A stretch of DNA of 37,341 bases from Pectobacterium brasiliense. Its GTDB lineage: Bacteria > Pseudomonadota > Gammaproteobacteria > Enterobacterales > Enterobacteriaceae. Where the stretch lies: contig NZ_JACDSF010000016.1 of the NCBI RefSeq assembly GCF_013449685.1, forward strand, positions 1-37,341. Direction: 5' to 3'. Below are positions 18,798-27,460 of this stretch, piece by piece. The position numbers and the translations under genes were made by a program. The notes beneath the pieces were generated by a model that was not told the origin of the DNA, did not search any database, and saw only the letters and a program-made list of their open reading frames with translations. The first letter of the stretch is position 1; each line of letters starts with the position of its first letter.

Positions 18798-20174
18798 TTA
18801 CTCGAACAGGCTGCGGTGCAGTGTTTGTACCACTCGCTCGGCGTCATCACCCGGTACCAGGAAGCACAGGTTGTTGCTGCTGGCGCCGTAGCAGATCAGG
18901 CGAATACGGAAGGGTTCCAGTACGCCAAACACTTCTTTCCCGACGCCACAGGCCTGAGACAGATTGTTGCCGATCAACGCGACCAGCGACAGATTCTCTT
19001 CAACTTCAACCCGACACAGCGATGACAGCTCGGTCAGCAAGGCGCTGGAGAGCAGGCTGTCGCCCGTTGAGGTGGAGCCGGTTGTGTCGAGCGTCAGCGC
19101 GACGTTGACTTCTGACGTCGTGATCAGGTCAACGGAGATGTTATGGCGTGCCAGAATGCTGAATACTTCGGCCAGAAAACCGCGTGCGTGCAGCATGTTC
19201 AGGCTATACAACTTAAGCAGCGTTTGTTTACGACGCAGCGCCAGCGCGCGGAACAGCGGCGGATTTTCGGTTTTATTGCACACCAACGTACCGCCAGCGG
19301 CCGGATCTTTGCTTGAGCCGACGAACACAGGGATATCGCTACGCACCGCCGGCATCAGCGTGGCGGGGTGCAGGACTTTCGCGCCAAATGTCGCCATTTC
19401 GGCCGCTTCTTCGAACATGATTTTATCGATGCGTTTTGCCGTCGGCACTACGCGTGGATCGGTGGTGTAGATGCCAGGAACATCGGTCCAGATATCAATC
19501 CGACTGACGTTGAGCGCTTCGCCCAGCAGCGCCGCCGTATAATCACTACCACCGCGACCCAACGTGGTCGTGCGGCCTTTTGCTTCGCTGCCGATAAAGC
19601 CCTGAGTGATTACTAAACCTTGCTCAAGACGCGGTTGCAACTGGCTGCGAGTCAGTTCACCTAAAACCTCGACGTCTGGCTGAGCACGGCCAAAGTGATC
19701 GTCTGTACGCATGATTTTGCGCACATCAAACCATTCTGCAGTGACATCACGCTGACGTAGAATCTCGACAAACAGCAGGGTAGACATCAGTTCGCCGTGG
19801 CTGACCAGTTCATCGGTCAGGGCGTTTGACGTCGCGAGCGCCGCCGCTTCAGACAGGGTCGTGACGCTGTCCAGCATGCGATCAATCTCGTCGCGAATCA
19901 CGCTTTGATTGGTCAGTCTGTCAATGATGGCGTATTGGATTTGGCGGATTTTCGCCAGATTTTCGGCGCGCGTTTCCGACGCCTGACCTTCGGCGAGCGC
20001 GACCAGTAAGTTAGTGATTCCCGCCGATGCTGACAGCACCACAACGCGCACATTCGGGTTGGATAACACCACATCGGCACTGCGATTCATGGCGTCAAAG
20101 TCCGCCACGCTGGTGCCGCCAAATTTGGCAATAACGGTAGAGTTCGCGTTTGCGGAGACTTCAGTTGCAGACAT
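18798..20174 (-). CDS. lysC: Lysine-sensitive aspartokinase III LysC
   Basis: Phosphorylates L-aspartate to 4-phospho-L-aspartate, the first step of the lysine/threonine/methionine family pathway. The isozyme type is inferred from the riboswitch and sequence. The 458-residue protein (449 in E. coli) has an amino-acid kinase domain (about 12-295: IAKFGGTSVADFDAMN, GRGGSDYTAALLGEAL) and two C-terminal ACT domains (about 315-455) that bind lysine. The ATG has GAGG at 20184-20187, 9 bp upstream. The leader contains a lysine riboswitch, so expression falls when lysine is plentiful, in addition to feedback inhibition of the enzyme. It is monocistronic and divergent from pgi, as in E. coli. Confidence 0.97.
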   Translation of the reverse strand: MSATEVSANANSTVIAKFGGTSVADFDAMNRSADVVLSNPNVRVVVLSASAGITNLLVALAEGQASETRAENLAKIRQIQYAIIDRLTNQSVIRDEIDRMLDSVTTLSEAAALATSNALTDELVSHGELMSTLLFVEILRQRDVTAEWFDVRKIMRTDDHFGRAQPDVEVLGELTRSQLQPRLEQGLVITQGFIGSEAKGRTTTLGRGGSDYTAALLGEALNVSRIDIWTDVPGIYTTDPRVVPTAKRIDKIMFEEAAEMATFGAKVLHPATLMPAVRSDIPVFVGSSKDPAAGGTLVCNKTENPPLFRALALRRKQTLLKLYSLNMLHARGFLAEVFSILARHNISVDLITTSEVNVALTLDTTGSTSTGDSLLSSALLTELSSLCRVEVEENLSLVALIGNNLSQACGVGKEVFGVLEPFRIRLICYGASSNNLCFLVPGDDAERVVQTLHRSLFE

Positions 20175-20292
20175 GTCAAAAAACCTCGTGTCAGGGGTAG
20201 GCTGTTTTCAGTAAACAGCATTCCATTAATCAGCCTTGGCACAGGGGGAGAGCAAAAGTAGGGGGCAGGCGTAGAAAAAATGACTACGATAC

Positions 20293-20483
20293 ACCCAGAA
20301 GCGCTCCACCTTGCTGGATGTCCATCAGGACAAATCCGGTGACAACCCAGAGGATTCAGCCTCTGTAGTCGATAAGGTGAAAGCCGTATTTTCACCGTAT
20401 CTCGGCATCGCTCCCCCTCGGATATCATCAGCGGATTACGGTTCCTCCGATATCTTACCTGGGCGATGCGCCTCTTCTGGCTT
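20293..20483 (-). ncRNA. Lysine riboswitch (L box) of lysC
   Basis: Read on the minus strand, the aptamer runs from AGCCAGAAGAGGCGC (ending at 20483) to GCGCTTCTGGGT (20293), whose ends pair as stem P1. The diagnostic AGAGGCGC turn, the AGGTAA and GGAGGAAC segments and GAGGGGGAGCGATGCCGAG are present. So is the internal block GAGGCTGAATCCTCTGGGTTGTCACCGG, split here into GAGGCTGAATCCTC and TGGGTTGTCACC. All correspond to the E. coli lysC leader. The 118 nt from the aptamer to the start codon form the expression platform. A hairpin GCTGTTT/AAACAGC lies in it, and no strong poly-U terminator is evident, so control is probably at translation and mRNA decay, as in E. coli. Confidence 0.95.
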
Positions 20484-20652
20484 ACACACCGAGTGTGCAA
20501 GTACAGTGTTACAAATAACGGGTTATGCGGTTTCTGTCAATAAACAAAACGGCATGAACCGCTTTTAGCAAGAAAAGGGATCTCAATCTGGATTTTAAGG
20601 GATACAATCGATTCAGTCACTTTGAACTCATGCTTAGAGAGAAAGTCGCATT

Positions 20653-22302
20653 ATGAAAAATATTAATCCAAGCCAAACTGCCGCGTGGCAGGCATTACAA
20701 CACCATTTTAACGCGATGAAAGACGTGCAAATCAGCGAGCTTTTTGCACAAGATAGCGATCGTTTTGCCCATTTTTCCGCGACGTTCGACGATCAGATGC
20801 TGGTGGATTACTCCAAAAACCGCATCACGGCAGAAACGATGGAAAAACTGCACGCGCTGGCACGGGAAACCGACCTGTCTGCGGCGATTCAGTCCATGTT
20901 TGCCGGCGAGAAAATCAACCGCACGGAAGACCGCGCCGTTCTGCACGTTGCCCTGCGTAACCGCAGCAACACGCCGATTCTGGTAGATGGCAAAGATGTA
21001 ATGCCGGAAGTCAACGCAGTGCTGGCGAAGATGAAAGATTTCAGCGAACGCGTGATTGGCGGTGAGTGGAAAGGCTATACCGGCAAAACCATTACCGACG
21101 TGGTTAACATCGGTATCGGCGGCTCCGATCTCGGCCCGTTCATGGTAACGGAAGCGCTGAAGCCTTATAAAAATCACCTCAACATGCATTTTGTCTCCAA
21201 CGTTGACGGCACGCACATCGCTGAAACGTTGAAGCCGCTGAACCCAGAAACCACGCTGTTCCTCGTCGCGTCGAAAACCTTCACCACGCAGGAAACCATG
21301 ACCAACGCGCACAGCGCTCGCGACTGGTTCCTGAAAACGGCGCAGGACGAGAAACACGTTGCCAAGCACTTTGCTGCGCTGTCCACCAACGCGAAAGCCG
21401 TCGGCGAATTTGGTATCGATACCGACAACATGTTCGAATTCTGGGACTGGGTTGGCGGGCGCTACTCTCTGTGGTCGGCGATTGGGCTGTCGATCATTCT
21501 CTCTCTGGGCTTTGATAACTTTGAGAAACTGCTCAGCGGTGCGCACGCGATGGACAAGCACTTTGCTTCCACGCCAGCGGAGAAAAACCTGCCAGTGCTG
21601 TTGGCGCTGATCGGCATTTGGTACAACAATTTCTTCGGTGCTGAAACTGAAGCGATTCTGCCGTATGACCAATACATGCACCGTTTTGCCGCCTATTTCC
21701 AACAGGGAAATATGGAATCCAACGGGAAATCTGCCGATCGCAACGGCAACCCAGTGGATTACCAGACCGGGCCGATTATCTGGGGTGAACCGGGTACGAA
21801 CGGCCAGCATGCGTTCTACCAGTTGATCCATCAGGGCACCAAGCTGGTTCCGTGTGATTTCATTGCGCCGGCGGTGAGTCATAACCCATTGAGCGATCAT
21901 CACAGCAAACTGCTGTCGAACTTCTTTGCACAAACGGAAGCACTGGCGTTCGGTAAGAGTCGTGAGGTGGTAGAAGCAGAATTTGCGGCGGCAGGCAAAA
22001 GTCCAAAAGAAGTTGAACACGTCGCACCGTTTAAAGTATTCGAAGGCAATCGCCCGACCAACTCTATCCTGCTGCGCGAAATCACCCCGTACAGCCTGGG
22101 CGCGCTGATTGCACTGTATGAGCACAAAATCTTCACTCAGGGCGCGATCCTGAACATCTTCACATTCGATCAGTGGGGCGTGGAGTTAGGGAAACAACTG
22201 GCGAACCGTATTCTGCCGGAACTGGAAAATGACAGTACGATCGACAGCCATGACAGTTCTACCAACGGACTGATCAACCGCTTCAAAGCGTGGCGTAACT
22301 AA
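20653..22302 (+). CDS. pgi: Glucose-6-phosphate isomerase Pgi
   Basis: Interconverts glucose-6-phosphate and fructose-6-phosphate in glycolysis and gluconeogenesis, in the cytoplasm. At 549 residues it equals the E. coli enzyme. The sugar-phosphate binding loop [12 protein letters not shown], the segment [13 protein letters not shown] and the C-terminal signature [13 protein letters not shown] with its catalytic lysine are intact. A GAGAGAAAG purine stretch (20637-20645) before the ATG is the ribosome site. A possible -10 TACAAT lies at 20603-20608 without a clear -35. It diverges from lysC, with the riboswitch between, and yjeI follows 43 bp later on the same strand, so read-through is possible. 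Confidence 0.98.
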   Translation: MKNINPSQTAAWQALQHHFNAMKDVQISELFAQDSDRFAHFSATFDDQMLVDYSKNRITAETMEKLHALARETDLSAAIQSMFAGEKINRTEDRAVLHVALRNRSNTPILVDGKDVMPEVNAVLAKMKDFSERVIGGEWKGYTGKTITDVVNIGIGGSDLGPFMVTEALKPYKNHLNMHFVSNVDGTHIAETLKPLNPETTLFLVASKTFTTQETMTNAHSARDWFLKTAQDEKHVAKHFAALSTNAKAVGEFGIDTDNMFEFWDWVGGRYSLWSAIGLSIILSLGFDNFEKLLSGAHAMDKHFASTPAEKNLPVLLALIGIWYNNFFGAETEAILPYDQYMHRFAAYFQQGNMESNGKSADRNGNPVDYQTGPIIWGEPGTNGQHAFYQLIHQGTKLVPCDFIAPAVSHNPLSDHHSKLLSNFFAQTEALAFGKSREVVEAEFAAAGKSPKEVEHVAPFKVFEGNRPTNSILLREITPYSLGALIALYEHKIFTQGAILNIFTFDQWGVELGKQLANRILPELENDSTIDSHDSSTNGLINRFKAWRN

Positions 22303-22345
22303 TCGGGCCTGTGCCCTTTGGTTTTTCAATCGCAAGGAGGAAGAC

Positions 22346-22693
22346 ATGCAGGTTCGTATTTTGTTGGGACTTGCCGCGGCAGTATTGCTGGCGGGATGCA
22401 GCAGTAGCAGTAGCCAACTTAGCACTGCCGGGCAGGCCGTGACGTTCACGGATACCAAGCCAGGCAGCGAATGTCAGCTGTTGGGGCAGGCCAGCGGTAG
22501 CCAGTCTAACTGGCTGGCGGGAAACCATAGCGACGGCAGTTCTATGCGCGGTGCGGCAAACGATCTGCGTAATAAAGCGGCGGCGATGGGGGGCAATACG
22601 GTCTATGGCGCAACCAGTCCGAGTGAGACCTTCTGGTCAAGCTTTGCGCCGCTGGACAGCAAGATGAGCGGCAGCGTCTACAAATGTCCTTAA
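22346..22693 (+). CDS. yjeI: DUF4156-type outer-membrane lipoprotein YjeI
   Basis: A 115-residue predicted lipoprotein of unknown function. The signal peptide ends in the lipobox LLAGC with Cys18 as the lipidation site, followed by a serine-rich linker (19-25). The body has the YjeI hallmarks ECQLLGQASGSQSNW and SMRGAANDLRNKAAAMGGN, and ends VYKCP, with two conserved cysteines that may pair. The start is marked by a very strong AAGGAGG at 22334-22340, 5 bp before the ATG, so high translation is expected. It lies between pgi and a bidirectional terminator shared with epmB. In E. coli yjeI lies close to the epmB-efp genes as well. Confidence 0.92.
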   Translation: MQVRILLGLAAAVLLAGCSSSSSQLSTAGQAVTFTDTKPGSECQLLGQASGSQSNWLAGNHSDGSSMRGAANDLRNKAAAMGGNTVYGATSPSETFWSSFAPLDSKMSGSVYKCP

Positions 22694-22707
22694 GCTAAAG
22701 AAAAACC

Positions 22708-22740
22708 CGGTGAGAGTGGCATTTTGCTCTCACCGCTTTC
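22708..22740. terminator. Bidirectional terminator between yjeI and epmB
   Basis: A perfect 9-bp stem CGGTGAGAG (22708-22716) / CTCTCACCG (22727-22735) with a 10-base loop. Runs of A before it (22701-22705) and T after it serve both directions. It lies between convergent genes. Confidence 0.85.
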
Positions 22741-22752
22741 CTAACGTATTGC

Positions 22753-23805
22753 TCAACCGCCTATCCCAGCGTCGTCCTGATGCTGCTTCATCCCTAAATC
22801 CAGCGGCGTTTTGCTGGCTTCCCCACCGATTTCCCGTGCCAGACGAGGCACCAGATAGCCGGATACCTTCTTCAGCAGCGCTTTGACTAAGACGCGCGCC
22901 TCGTTGTCATCTACCAGAAAATGCGCGGCACCCTGAACCTTATCCAGCACGTGCAGGTAATAAGGCAGAATTCCTGCGTCAAATAGCGCATTACTGAGCT
23001 GGGCGAGTGTCTCTGCACTGTCATTCACCCCGCGCAGCAGCACGCTTTGGTTGAGCAGGGTCACGCCTGCACGGCGCAAACGCGCCATACTTTGTGTTAA
23101 ATCAGGATCAATTTCCTGCGGGTGGTTAATATGCGTCACCAGCAATACCTGAAGCGAACTGCGTGACAGGCGATCGCACAGCGCATCGGTAATACGTGCA
23201 GGGATCACCACCGGCAAACGGCTGTGAATACGCAGACGTTTCAGATGTGGGATGTGTTCCAGCTCGGTGATCAGCCAGTCCAACTCGTGGTCTTTAGCCA
23301 TCAGCGGGTCGCCACCGGAAAAAATAATTTCATCCAGTTCTGGATGCTGGCGGATATAATCCAGCGCCTGACGCCAGTTTGCCTTGTTGCCCTGATTATC
23401 CTGATAGGGGAAATGGCGGCGGAAGCAGTAGCGGCAGTTTACCGCACAGCCGCCTTTAACCAGCAGCAAGGCGCGGTTGTGATATTTGTGCAGTAGCCCC
23501 GGCACGACGCTGTGTTGCTCATCAAGCGGGTCATGCGTGAAACCTGGGGTGGCGATAAACTCCTCATGTGCGGTCAATACCTGTAGCAGCAACGGATCGT
23601 CAGGATTGCCTTTTTGCATCCGTGCCGCGAAGGCGCGTGGTACACGCAGCGCAAAAAGCCTGCGTGCATCACGGCCTTGCCGGAGTTTAGCGTGATCGCT
23701 CAGTGCCAAAAGTTGCAGTAATTCATCAGGATCGGTAATTACGTCCGCAAGTTGCTGCAACCAATCTTCTCTGGAAGGTATATTTAGGGTTACAATGTGT
23801 GCCAT
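22753..23805 (-). CDS. epmB: EF-P (R)-beta-lysine 2,3-aminomutase EpmB
   Basis: Radical-SAM enzyme converting (S)-alpha-lysine to (R)-beta-lysine, the substrate that EpmA ligates onto EF-P. The 350-residue protein is a short lysine-2,3-aminomutase relative. The radical-SAM cluster Cys120, Cys124 and Cys127 lies in GGCAVNCRYCFRR, the SAM motif is IIFSGGDPLM, and the PLP lysine is expected in GEASKTPLDL near the C-terminus. Relative to E. coli (342) it has a few extra C-terminal residues. It diverges from efp with 41 bp between the start codons, so the two promoters must overlap. It has only a weak ribosome site. Confidence 0.97.
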   Translation of the reverse strand: MAHIVTLNIPSREDWLQQLADVITDPDELLQLLALSDHAKLRQGRDARRLFALRVPRAFAARMQKGNPDDPLLLQVLTAHEEFIATPGFTHDPLDEQHSVVPGLLHKYHNRALLLVKGGCAVNCRYCFRRHFPYQDNQGNKANWRQALDYIRQHPELDEIIFSGGDPLMAKDHELDWLITELEHIPHLKRLRIHSRLPVVIPARITDALCDRLSRSSLQVLLVTHINHPQEIDPDLTQSMARLRRAGVTLLNQSVLLRGVNDSAETLAQLSNALFDAGILPYYLHVLDKVQGAAHFLVDDNEARVLVKALLKKVSGYLVPRLAREIGGEASKTPLDLGMKQHQDDAGIGG

Positions 23806-23846
23806 TTTTTGGCTTCGTACCAGTATTAAAATTGTAGAGGGCCTTT

Positions 23847-24413
23847 ATGGCGACTTATTCTAGCAACGATTTCCGTTCCGGTCTTAAAATCATATTCGAA
23901 GGCGAACCGTATGCCGTCGAATCCAGTGAGTTTGTTAAGCCGGGTAAAGGCCAGGCTTTTGCTCGCGTAAAAATGCGCCGCCTGTTGACGGGCTCTCGCG
24001 TTGAAAAAACCTTCAAGTCTACCGATTCTGCAGAAGGCGCAGACGTCGTTGATACCAACATGAACTACCTGTACAACGACGGTGAGTTCTACCACTTCAT
24101 GCACCCTGAGACGTTTGAACAGCATCAGGTTGAAGAGAAGACCGTTGGTGATGCGGCAAAATGGCTGCAAGACAACGCCGAATGTATCGTTACCCTGTGG
24201 GATGGTCGTCCTATCGCCGTTCAGCCACCGAACTTCATCGAAGCTGAAATCACCGATACCGATCCAGGCCTGAAAGGCGACACTGCCGGTACTGGCGGTA
24301 AGCCAGCAACGCTGAGCACTGGCGCAGTCGTTAAAGTGCCATTGTTCGTGCAGATCGGCGAAGTTGTCAGAGTTGATACGCGTTCTGGCGAATACGTTTC
24401 ACGCGTTAAGTAA
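23847..24413 (+). CDS. efp: Translation elongation factor EF-P
   Basis: Binds ribosomes stalled at consecutive prolines and promotes peptide-bond formation. The 188-residue protein has the three beta-barrel domains of the family: a KOW-like domain (about 1-64), the OB domain with [11 protein letters not shown] (about 66-128) and a third with the EF-P signature region ending [10 protein letters not shown]. The modification site Lys34 sits in [11 protein letters not shown] and would be beta-lysylated by EpmA using EpmB product. GAGGG lies just before the ATG. It is followed by a strong terminator and is monocistronic. Confidence 0.98.
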   Translation: MATYSSNDFRSGLKIIFEGEPYAVESSEFVKPGKGQAFARVKMRRLLTGSRVEKTFKSTDSAEGADVVDTNMNYLYNDGEFYHFMHPETFEQHQVEEKTVGDAAKWLQDNAECIVTLWDGRPIAVQPPNFIEAEITDTDPGLKGDTAGTGGKPATLSTGAVVKVPLFVQIGEVVRVDTRSGEYVSRVK

Positions 24414-24421
24414 TTTATCTG

Positions 24422-24453
24422 AAAAGGCTGCCTTCTGTGAGGGCGGCCTTTTT
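24422..24453 (+). terminator. Rho-independent terminator of efp
   Basis: A 10-bp stem (24423-24432 with 24442-24451, one G-T pair) is followed by a T-run to 24453, nine bases after the efp stop. Confidence 0.88.
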
Positions 24454-24529
24454 AATTCATTTTTTCTCATTCAAGTCTCCCCTCTGTTTTGCTCCTCGTC
24501 CGAAAAAACCGCCACAAGCATTAAAATTG

Positions 24530-24540
24530 GCTACGCTTAA
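24530..24540 (+). promoter_or_regulatory. Predicted sigmaS-type promoter of ecnB
   Basis: GCTACGCTTAA matches the extended -10 preferred by RpoS (KCTAYACTTAA) at 10 of 11 positions. It lies 56 bp before the start codon, giving a leader of about 48 nt. E. coli ecnB is known to be RpoS-dependent. No clear -35 is needed or seen. Confidence 0.6.
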
Positions 24541-24595
24541 AAAGTAGTCACTTTCGTACCGTTGACATCCTACTCTCATAAAGAAGGAACCGAGT

Positions 24596-24727
24596 ATGTT
24601 GAAGAAAGTTTTTGTTGCCATTTTTTCTCTGGTTATCCTCTCTGCGGTGGTTGGATGCAATACCGCCCGCGGTGTTGGGCAAGATGTTGAAGCGGGTGGG
24701 AAGGCCATTCAGCGCAGCGCCCAATAG
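24596..24727 (+). CDS. ecnB: Entericidin-family small lipoprotein (EcnB-like)
   Basis: A 43-residue lipoprotein. Its signal sequence MLKKVFVAIFSLVILSAVVGC ends at the lipidated cysteine, Cys21 (SAVVGC). The mature part begins CNTARGVGQDVEAGG, the entericidin hallmark. E. coli has a tandem pair, the antidote EcnA and the membrane-active toxin EcnB, downstream of efp. Here I find a single gene in the same place. Its mature region resembles both, so whether it is toxin-like or antidote-like is uncertain. AAGGA at 24584-24588 is 7 bp before the ATG. The sigmaS-like promoter suggests stationary-phase expression. Confidence 0.88.
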   Translation: MLKKVFVAIFSLVILSAVVGCNTARGVGQDVEAGGKAIQRSAQ

Positions 24728-24753
24728 CCCAACGTGAGAAATAAGTCGTAATA

Positions 24754-24837
24754 ACTTTTCCGAGTGGAGGAAAATGCCGTTTATGGTGTTTTCTTCCCCA
24801 CGGCGAGATAATGTGAAAGTGGATCACTCGGAGAAGT
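24754..24837 (+). promoter_or_regulatory. RBS-sequestering structured leader of the DUF486 gene
   Basis: A 13-bp stem forms between 24754-24766 and 24825-24837 (one T-G pair, core CCGAGTG/CACTCGG). The 3' arm contains GGAGAAG (24830-24836), the only ribosome site for the ATG at 24842, so the folded RNA should block translation. The 58-nt loop holds a smaller stem, GCCGT (24776-24780) / ACGGC (24800-24804), and a short ORF. This has the form of an RNA thermometer, riboswitch or leader-peptide switch. I do not recognise it as a known class. Confidence 0.55.
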
Positions 24838-24839
24838 AA
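24774..24839 (+). CDS. Possible 21-residue leader peptide (uORF)
   Basis: An ATG at 24774 opens 21 codons (MPFMVFSSPRRDNVKVDHSE and a final K) ending with TAA at 24837-24839, two bases before the DUF486 start. GGAGG at 24766-24770 lies only 3 bp before the ATG, which is short spacing but workable. A ribosome finishing this frame would open the 13-bp stem that hides the next ribosome site, so the two could be translationally coupled. Length alone could be chance, so confidence is low. Confidence 0.3.
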   Translation: MPFMVFSSPRRDNVKVDHSEK

Positions 24840-24841
24840 TA

Positions 24842-25195
24842 ATGTCGCCTCTTTTCATTACTGTCGGCATGCTGACGTTGAGTAATATATTTATGACGTT
24901 CGCTTGGTATGGGCATTTACGCTATTTCAGTGGCCGAACTTGGATCATTGCTGCGTTGATCAGTTGGGGGATCGCATTATTTGAATACCTTCTACAGGTG
25001 CCAGCAAATCGGATTGGTTATCAGGTCGCTTCTGCCGGTCAATTAAAAATATTGCAGGAAGTGATCAGCCTTTCCGTATTTATCCCTTTTTCCATGTTCA
25101 TTTTAAAAGAACCGTTCCGCACCGATTATATTTGGGCGGGGCTGTGCCTGCTGGGCGCAGTTTTCTTTATGTTTCGCGATAAGATTATGGGATAA
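24842..25195 (+). CDS. DUF486 (DMT-superfamily) small membrane protein
   Basis: A 117-residue inner-membrane protein with four predicted transmembrane helices (about 3-20, 30-48, 66-85 and 93-112). It matches the DUF486/COG3169 family of short drug/metabolite-transporter relatives (TFAWYGHLRYF, FEYLLQVPANRIGY, QEVISLSVFIPFSMFILKE). The substrate is unknown. E. coli has sugE (the guanidinium exporter Gdx, also a small four-helix DMT protein) at the equivalent spot between the entericidins and blc, so this gene may be a functional stand-in; that is conjecture. Translation is likely controlled by the hairpin that masks its ribosome site. It converges on blc. Confidence 0.88.
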   Translation: MSPLFITVGMLTLSNIFMTFAWYGHLRYFSGRTWIIAALISWGIALFEYLLQVPANRIGYQVASAGQLKILQEVISLSVFIPFSMFILKEPFRTDYIWAGLCLLGAVFFMFRDKIMG

Positions 25196-25212
25196 CGGAT
25201 TGGCTATCCCAT
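25187..25212. terminator. Weak terminator-like hairpin between the DUF486 gene and blc
   Basis: An 8-bp stem ATGGGATA (25187-25194) / TATCCCAT (25205-25212) spans the DUF486 stop codon in a 39-bp convergent gap. No good T-run follows on either strand, so its role as a terminator is uncertain. Confidence 0.4.
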
Positions 25213-25234
25213 TGTTGTGGTTAATACACTCAGA

Positions 25235-25819
25235 TTACTGATTGACCCAGATAAGCGCTTCTGTCGGGAAGCCGTAGCGTTTGGCTGTGGCGACCAGTTT
25301 GTCGCGTGTCGCAGCATCCAACGTTGGCGTGCGTGAGAGAATCCACAGGTAGTCGCGGTTCGGCCCGCAAATCAGGGCGTAGCGGTAGTCGTCGTCCAGT
25401 TCAATAATGTTGTAGCCGCCATAGAACGGCCCGAAGAACGACACTTTTAGCGCGCCACGCTGAGGCGAATCCGTGAAATACGCTTTCCCGATGCTCTCTT
25501 TCCATTCCTGTTTTTCGATGTTAAAGCCACGATTAATCACCTTGATTCCGCCGTCATCCCGCGGGCTGTAGGTTGCCGTCACGCGTTCCATATTGCGTTC
25601 AAAACGGTGGTCGAGGCGGGCGATCTCATACCATGTGCCGAGGTAACGATTGACGTCAAAATTTTCCACAACGGTGACGTTATCGGGTGGCGTCACGCTA
25701 CAGGCGACAGAAAAGAGTGCTATCAGCGCGGCAATGCAGGCTTTCCCACGTCGTCTGATTGTGAAGAGAAGGCTTTTGAATAACGTGGTATTAAAGCGAA
25801 TAGCGTTAAAGGGCATCAT
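25235..25819 (-). CDS. blc: Outer-membrane lipoprotein Blc (bacterial lipocalin)
   Basis: An outer-membrane lipocalin that binds lysophospholipids and fatty acids and is linked to membrane stress. The lipocalin signature NFDVNRYLGTWYEIARLDHRF and the second motif GPNRDYLWILSRTP are present. At 194 residues it is longer than the E. coli protein (177). The extra length is an N-terminal extension, MMPFNAIRFNTTLF, before a basic-hydrophobic signal (TIRRRGKACIAALIALFSVAC). The lipidation cysteine is residue 40, in a slightly atypical lipobox (SVAC). Starts at 25819 or 25816 are both possible, with only weak ribosome sites. It follows frdD by 123 bp on the same strand, with the frd terminator between. 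Confidence 0.93.
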   Translation of the reverse strand: MMPFNAIRFNTTLFKSLLFTIRRRGKACIAALIALFSVACSVTPPDNVTVVENFDVNRYLGTWYEIARLDHRFERNMERVTATYSPRDDGGIKVINRGFNIEKQEWKESIGKAYFTDSPQRGALKVSFFGPFYGGYNIIELDDDYRYALICGPNRDYLWILSRTPTLDAATRDKLVATAKRYGFPTEALIWVNQ

Positions 25820-25880
25820 ATTGACATCTCATCGTTTTCATCTTTGTTCCAGTGTAGACGATGGACGTAGTCAGGCGGGG

Positions 25881-25914
25881 AAATAATATGGCCTGCGACG
25901 ATCTCGTGCAGGCC
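25881..25914 (-). terminator. Terminator of frdABCD
   Basis: Read on the minus strand, GGCCTGC (25914-25908) and ACGA pair with TCGT and GCAGGCC around a 2-base loop, with one bulged base: an 11-bp stem. A T-rich tract (ATATTATTT) follows down to 25881. It lies 29 bp after the frdD stop. In E. coli the corresponding hairpin is also the ampC attenuator; no ampC is here. Confidence 0.75.
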
Positions 25915-25942
25915 GTTAGGTACAAATTTACAGATGTTACCT

Positions 25943-26709
<767 letters not shown>

Positions 26710-26722
26710 CATTGTCCCTCCC

Positions 26723-27460
26723 TTATTGTGGTTTCAGCATGGCGATCATGAAGTCTTTCGCGCTTTCGACTTTGCCTTGCTGGATGGCAGCGGCAGGATC
26801 GACGTGCTTCGGACACACTTCTGAGCAGTAGCCCACAAACGTACAGGTCCAGACGCCGTTATTGCCGTTCAACTGCGCCATACGCTCTTTCTTGCCGTGA
26901 TCGCGGTTGTCCAGGTTATAACGGTGTGCCAGCGTAATTGCTGCCGGGCCGATGAACTCAGGGTTCAGGCCGAACTGTGGGCATGCCGCATAGCACAGGC
27001 CACAGTTAATACAGCCGGAGAACTGGTGATACTTCGCCATTTGCGCCGGAGTCTGCTTGTTCGGGCCGTCAGCAGGTTTACGATCGTTGCCGATGATGTA
27101 CGGCTTGATGGCTTCCAGACTCTCGATAAAGTGGGTCATATCGACCACTAAATCGCGCTCGATGGGGAAGTTGCCCAGCGCTTCGACCTTCAGACCGTTC
27201 GTGTATTCACGCAAAAAGGTTTTACAGGCCAGTTTAGGGACGTTATTCACCATCATGCCGCAGGAGCCACAGATCGCCATACGGCAGGACCAGCGGTAGG
27301 AGAGGTCCGGTGCCAGGTTATCTTTGATATAACCCAGCGCATCCAGCAGGGAGGTCTGCGTGTTGTACGGAACATCGAACGTCTCAAAATACGGTTCGCT
27401 GTCCTGTTCAGGGTTATAGCGCATGACTTCCATTTTCAGGGTTTTGATCATCTCAGCCAT
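26723..27460 (-). CDS. frdB: Fumarate reductase iron-sulfur subunit FrdB
   Basis: Passes electrons from menaquinol to FrdA through three clusters: [2Fe-2S] ([14 protein letters not shown] and the later KLAC), [4Fe-4S] ([12 protein letters not shown]) and [3Fe-4S] ([14 protein letters not shown]). The 245-residue length matches the family (244 in E. coli). The frame extends further upstream, but the family start MAEMIKTLK at 27460 has AGGAG 7 bp before it. Its first 8 bp overlap the end of frdA, so translation is probably coupled. Confidence 0.97.
   Translation of the reverse strand: MAEMIKTLKMEVMRYNPEQDSEPYFETFDVPYNTQTSLLDALGYIKDNLAPDLSYRWSCRMAICGSCGMMVNNVPKLACKTFLREYTNGLKVEALGNFPIERDLVVDMTHFIESLEAIKPYIIGNDRKPADGPNKQTPAQMAKYHQFSGCINCGLCYAACPQFGLNPEFIGPAAITLAHRYNLDNRDHGKKERMAQLNGNNGVWTCTFVGYCSEVCPKHVDPAAAIQQGKVESAKDFMIAMLKPQ

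Noticed and set aside
20526-20563. GCGGTT / AACCGC inverted repeat before pgi, followed by TTTT
   Set aside because: Short stem with a 26-base loop and little T-run; it precedes a gene and follows no plus-strand gene.
20695-22125. Long open frame (476 codons) antisense to pgi
   Set aside because: Composition mirrors the opposite strand of a certain gene, with no domain and no ribosome site.
24457-24708. Minus-strand open frame covering the entericidin gene
   Set aside because: Overlaps a recognisable lipoprotein gene and the sigmaS promoter; no family features.
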